Shown: piece after piece, positions 62,587 through 64,000 of the stretch
How the letters are laid out: every line of letters begins with the position of its first letter
Numbering within the stretch: the first letter of the stretch is position 1
Notes under the pieces: generated by a model
Databases searched by the model: none
What the model was told of the DNA's origin: nothing
What the model saw: the letters and a program-made list of their open reading frames with translations, nothing else
Position numbers and translations under genes: made by a program
Assembly: GCA_004293725.1 (NCBI GenBank)
Contig: REAW01000006.1
Coordinates: 62,001 to 126,000, forward strand
DNA length: 64,000 nt
Reading direction: 5' to 3'
DNA from: Curvibacter sp.
GTDB taxonomy: Bacteria > Pseudomonadota > Gammaproteobacteria > Burkholderiales > Burkholderiaceae_C

Positions 62587-64000
62587 ATGTCAGGAATTAT
62601 GACCCGCATTGAGCAGCCGCCTCGCTCCGAGGGTTCTCGCTTTGGCCAGCGTATCCGCCGCCGTTATGCTGACCAATTGCACCTCTGTCACAACAGCGCA
62701 CTTCAACGCCCGCAGCTACAGGACCTGCTACAGACCCTGCTTGATCAAGGGTTCGACGCTAGCGCGGCCTTGCGCATGACGCGCCAGCTTGCAATGGAGC
62801 GGCTCTTGCGCCTCGACTGCGAGGAGCAGGCGACCCTGAGCGACGTGACGCGCGTGATGACTGAACTAGCAGAAATGGCTTTGGATCTGGCCTACCAGCA
62901 CAGCTATGCAGCGCTGGAGCAGCAACACGGCAGCCCGCGTACACCCCAGGGAGAGTTTTGCCAGCTGTGCATCATTGGGATGGGCAAGCTGGGGGCGCGA
63001 GAACTCAATGTGTCCAGCGACATTGACCTGATTTACGTCTATGACCAGGACGGGGAAACCTCTGGTACCAGCGCGGGCCGAGGTCGCATTTCTAACCAGG
63101 AGTTTTTTGCCAAAATGGTCAAGGCCATTTTTGCGTTGGTGGGAGACACTACTGAGCATGGCCTGGTGTTCCGGGTGGACTTGGCGCTGCGGCCGAATGG
63201 CAACTCGGGTCCCCCGGCAGTTTCGCTGGGCGCGCTGGAAGAATACTTCCACGTGCAGGGGCGCGAATGGGAGCGTTTTGCGTGGCTCAAGAGCCGGGTG
63301 GTGGCGCCAGCCCAGGCGATTGGTTCTGCCTGTGCACAACAGTTGCGCGGGCTGGTTGTCCCTTTCGTGTTCCGCCGTTATTTGGACTACAACGTGTTCG
63401 ACTCCCTGCGCGGACTGCACCGCCAGATTCGTGACCACGCAGCCAAACGCAGTGCTGGGCGCCCCGAGCGCAGCAACGATGTGAAGCTTTCGCGCGGGGG
63501 TATCCGCGAGATCGAATTTACGGTCCAACTGCTGCAGGTGGTCCGCGGTGGCCAGTATCCTGAGCTGCGCACCCGCCCCACCGTAAGTGCATTGCAGCGT
63601 TTGGTACGTGCCGGACTGATGACGCAGGCCACCGCCGATGGGCTGACCTTGGCCTATGTCTTCTTGCGCCAGGTGGAGCACCGCATCCAGTACCTCGACG
63701 ATCAGCAGACCCACGTGCTTCCAACGAGTGAGGCCGACCTGCAATGGATTGCCCAAACTTTGGACTTGCCAGACAGCACCGCTTTGCTGCAGGAGCTCGA
63801 CAAACACCGCGAGCTGGTAGCCCAAGAGTTTGACTCCCTGCTGGGCGGTACCCAGACCGAATGCCGTGGCTGCACTGGTAAGAGCGGTTCAAGTACTCTT
63901 TCCTCGGACTTGGATGCCGTGCTGGAGCAACTGGAAGGTCGCTTCAAAGAACGCATTGCGTTGTGGCGTGACCACCCGCGTGTACTGGCCCTGAAGGATG
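62587..64000 (+). CDS. glnE: Bifunctional glutamine synthetase adenylyltransferase/deadenylase, N-terminal part (3' end outside window)
   Basis: Open from the ATG at 62587 (or 62599) to the window end, 471 codons. The nucleotidyltransferase signature IIGMGKLGARELNVSSDIDLIYVYD lies at about residue 125-150, followed by EFFAKMVKAIFALVGDTTEHGLVFRVDLALRPNG and LSRGGIREIEFTVQLLQVVRGG, all characteristic of GlnE. This N-terminal half removes AMP from glutamine synthetase; the adenylylating half should follow beyond 64000. The region before the signature is shorter than usual (about 120 residues), so an upstream part may be missing or the true start may be elsewhere. Confidence 0.93.
   Translation, partial: MSGIMTRIEQPPRSEGSRFGQRIRRRYADQLHLCHNSALQRPQLQDLLQTLLDQGFDASAALRMTRQLAMERLLRLDCEEQATLSDVTRVMTELAEMALDLAYQHSYAALEQQHGSPRTPQGEFCQLCIIGMGKLGARELNVSSDIDLIYVYDQDGETSGTSAGRGRISNQEFFAKMVKAIFALVGDTTEHGLVFRVDLALRPNGNSGPPAVSLGALEEYFHVQGREWERFAWLKSRVVAPAQAIGSACAQQLRGLVVPFVFRRYLDYNVFDSLRGLHRQIRDHAAKRSAGRPERSNDVKLSRGGIREIEFTVQLLQVVRGGQYPELRTRPTVSALQRLVRAGLMTQATADGLTLAYVFLRQVEHRIQYLDDQQTHVLPTSEADLQWIAQTLDLPDSTALLQELDKHRELVAQEFDSLLGGTQTECRGCTGKSGSSTLSSDLDAVLEQLEGRFKERIALWRDHPRVLALKD

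Overview
The window is chromosomal DNA from a betaproteobacterium of the Comamonadaceae type, close to Rhodoferax/Polaromonas/Acidovorax. The reasons are the protein families (single-chain indolepyruvate:ferredoxin oxidoreductase, DUF1631, Smg, a high-potential iron-sulfur protein), the pgk/pyk/fba/purC/purE/purK/sua5 neighbourhood, the high GC content, and a dispersed AT-rich repeat (core GCTAT..AGCT..GCGCA) that I associate with this family. No rRNA, tRNA, CRISPR array, prophage or insertion sequence was seen. The genus is an inference.

Left part (1-5951): a probable light-response and DNA-repair locus. A photolyase/cryptochrome C-terminus, a DUF2256 zinc-ribbon protein, an iron-sulfur (6-4) photolyase-type protein and a third FAD-binding photolyase-like protein run rightward with stop/start overlaps. 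A leftward operon (unknown 98-residue protein, HiPIP, short-chain dehydrogenase) converges on them. A MerR-type regulator with a Rossmann-like C-terminal domain is divergent from that operon, and the shared promoter region holds three CTAYTCAA repeats. Next (5994-10391) comes an acetaldehyde dehydrogenase/DUF779 unit with a divergent AcoR-type sigma-54 activator, a recognisable -24/-12 promoter and a palindromic upstream site. A DUF1501/DUF1800 export pair and a large CHASE/PAS hybrid histidine kinase follow.

Middle (18506-41392): the tsaB-rimI-UDG-pyrF operon; dacB; a low-GC acyltransferase; sua5, purK and purE; ybbN; a copper-handling operon (two small exported proteins, a reduced TolC-like protein, multicopper oxidase, cupredoxin, DUF411, CusF-like); then purC, fba, pyk and pgk, with a diguanylate cyclase response regulator between pyk and pgk; and azlCD-fmt-def. 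The copper operon and ybbN lie between purC and purE, which are adjacent in many relatives.

Right part (41534-64000): a LysM protein, dprA and smg; DUF1631; yajC-secD-secF; a fused indolepyruvate:ferredoxin oxidoreductase with a divergent Lrp regulator and an unknown exported protein; cheV; mltA with a divergent 46-residue membrane protein; a nitrilase-family hydrolase; the AsmA-like giant YhdP; and the start of glnE, cut by the window end.

The most unusual features are the light locus, the dispersed repeat that begins at several stop codons and also lies inside coding sequences, a pair of interlocked inverted repeats between the dehydrogenase and DUF779 genes, and a TolC-like protein that appears to lack both beta-barrel segments.
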